From assembly GCA_944387745.1 (NCBI GenBank), contig CALXGD010000113.1, positions 1-5,635 on the forward strand: a stretch of 5,635 bases of DNA. Reading direction: 5' to 3'. The stretch comes from an uncultured Oscillospiraceae bacterium. Its GTDB lineage: Bacteria > Bacillota_A > Clostridia > Oscillospirales > Oscillospiraceae. Shown piece after piece: positions 5,292 to 5,635 of the stretch. The notes beneath the pieces are model-generated. The model made no database searches. It was not told the DNA's origin and saw only the letters and a program-made list of their open reading frames with translations. The first letter of the stretch is position 1. Every line of letters begins with the position of its first letter. Made by a program: the position numbers and the translations under genes.

Positions 5292-5402
5292 GACCTTCTT
5301 CCATCCAGACTATACTGTCGGTTTTGGAATTGCACCAAATCCTGCGCTCACGCGCTCGCGGACTATACCGCCGATCGGGAATTTCACCCTGCCCTGAAGA
5401 TC
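5292..5402 (-). ncRNA. FMN riboswitch aptamer (RFN element)
   Basis: Cis-acting RNA that binds flavin mononucleotide and lowers expression of the riboflavin genes when FMN is plentiful. All conserved blocks of the class are readable on the minus strand in order: AGGGCAGGGTGAAATTCCCG, then GGCGGTATAGTCCGCGAGC, a variable hairpin GCGC-GTGA-GCGC, TTGGTGCAATTCCAAAACCG, and GACAGTATAGTCTGGATGG. P1 closes the domain: GATCTTC (5402-5396) with GAAGGTC (5298-5292), 7 bp with one wobble. It begins about 13 nt after the predicted transcription start and is followed by terminators, indicating transcriptional control. Its position ahead of ribD and its agreement with the consensus leave little doubt. Confidence 0.97.
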
Positions 5403-5421
5403 GCTATTGACTTGTAACGGC

Positions 5422-5451
5422 ATTATAGACCTGCCTGACTCTCTCTGTCAA
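5422..5451 (-). promoter_or_regulatory. Consensus sigma-A promoter of the rib operon
   Basis: Minus strand TTGACA (5451-5446) and TATAAT (5427-5422) are both perfect hexamers, separated by 18 nt. Transcription should start around 5415. A strong constitutive promoter followed by a repressing riboswitch is the usual arrangement for riboflavin operons in Firmicutes. Confidence 0.88.
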
Positions 5452-5456
5452 GTCTT

Positions 5457-5488
5457 TTTGTTGGATTATAACTGCCCCCTCCAACAAA
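5457..5488. repeat. Inverted repeat just upstream of the rib promoter
   Basis: TTTGTTGGA (5457-5465) and TCCAACAAA (5480-5488) form a perfect 9-bp inverted repeat with a 14-nt centre. It lies 5 bp upstream of the -35 box of the rib promoter, in the divergent intergenic region. There is no long T-run on either strand after the arms, so it looks more like a possible protein-binding site than a terminator. No known operator is recognised. The remaining bases to 5564 show only a weak palindrome (GTCC-GAATT-GGAC at about 5515-5527). Confidence 0.45.
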
Positions 5489-5564
5489 CAGGTGGGGTCA
5501 CTGATTAGAAAAGTGTCCGAATTGGACTTGTATTTTCCAGCACTGCCCAGGAAATATGTTCGTC

Positions 5565-5592
5565 TTGCGTTTAATAGAAATCTTGTTATACT
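5565..5592 (+). promoter_or_regulatory. Extended -10 promoter of a divergent gene beyond the right edge
   Basis: Plus strand TTGCGT (5565-5570), 16-nt spacer, TATACT (5587-5592) with a TG one base upstream of the -10 (extended -10). The -10 matches 5 of 6 and the -35 only 3 of 6. Transcription would start near 5599, about 30 nt before a Shine-Dalgarno sequence at the window end. Confidence 0.55.
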
Positions 5593-5627
5593 TTTTATGT
5601 GTATTACCTATTAAATCAACATGTTTT

Positions 5628-5633
5628 AAGGAG
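5628..5633 (+). promoter_or_regulatory. Ribosome binding site of the next plus-strand gene
   Basis: AAGGAG at the very end of the window, in A/T-rich sequence downstream of the extended -10 promoter. It implies a start codon a few bases past position 5635. The gene itself is not visible, so its function is unknown. Confidence 0.55.
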
Positions 5634-5635
5634 TG

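Noticed and set aside
5038..5304. 88-codon minus-strand frame starting in the riboswitch
   Set aside because: It begins inside the aptamer P1/P6 region and runs through both terminators. The translation resembles no protein family.

Overview
The window is a riboflavin (vitamin B2) biosynthesis operon on the minus strand, with regulated leader, flanked by two unlinked minus-strand genes and by the upstream region of a divergent plus-strand gene. A Gram-positive, fairly GC-rich Firmicute is likely, probably class Clostridia (an Oscillospiraceae-type gut anaerobe would fit). The grounds are the gene order ribD-ribE-ribBA-ribH behind an FMN riboswitch, the Rex redox repressor, the strong AGGAGG-type ribosome binding sites, and consensus sigma-A promoters. 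The genus is a guess.

Reading in the direction of transcription, from right to left: positions 5457-5635 hold the upstream DNA of a gene that starts just past the right edge on the plus strand (extended -10 promoter, RBS at the very end). A perfect TTGACA/TATAAT promoter at 5422-5451 drives the rib operon. Its RNA begins near 5415 and carries an FMN riboswitch aptamer (5292-5402), a hairpin (5251-5291), a first intrinsic terminator (5207-5242), a second intrinsic terminator (5147-5180) and two further GC hairpins inside an imperfectly repeated block (5021-5142). ribD follows from a GTG start at 5005. The leader is therefore about 410 nt long and contains two good terminators in series.

The operon proper is ribD (deaminase/reductase), ribE (riboflavin synthase alpha chain, TTG start directly abutting the ribD stop), ribBA (fused DHBP synthase and GTP cyclohydrolase II) and ribH (lumazine synthase). 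It ends at a strong terminator at 1374-1416. Together these enzymes take GTP and ribulose 5-phosphate to riboflavin. The one step with no dedicated enzyme is the dephosphorylation of 5-amino-6-(5-phosphoribitylamino)uracil. No flavokinase/FAD synthetase is present.

Beyond the terminator lie an inositol-monophosphatase-family phosphatase (510-1280), possibly with its own weak promoter, and the 5' part of rex (1-384, cut by the left edge), which has its own good promoter. By eye the rib genes, especially ribD/ribE/ribBA, are clearly richer in G+C than rex or the divergent upstream region. I see no mobile element, CRISPR array, tRNA or rRNA. Most of the window is ordinary biosynthetic sequence; the leader is the part that deserves attention.
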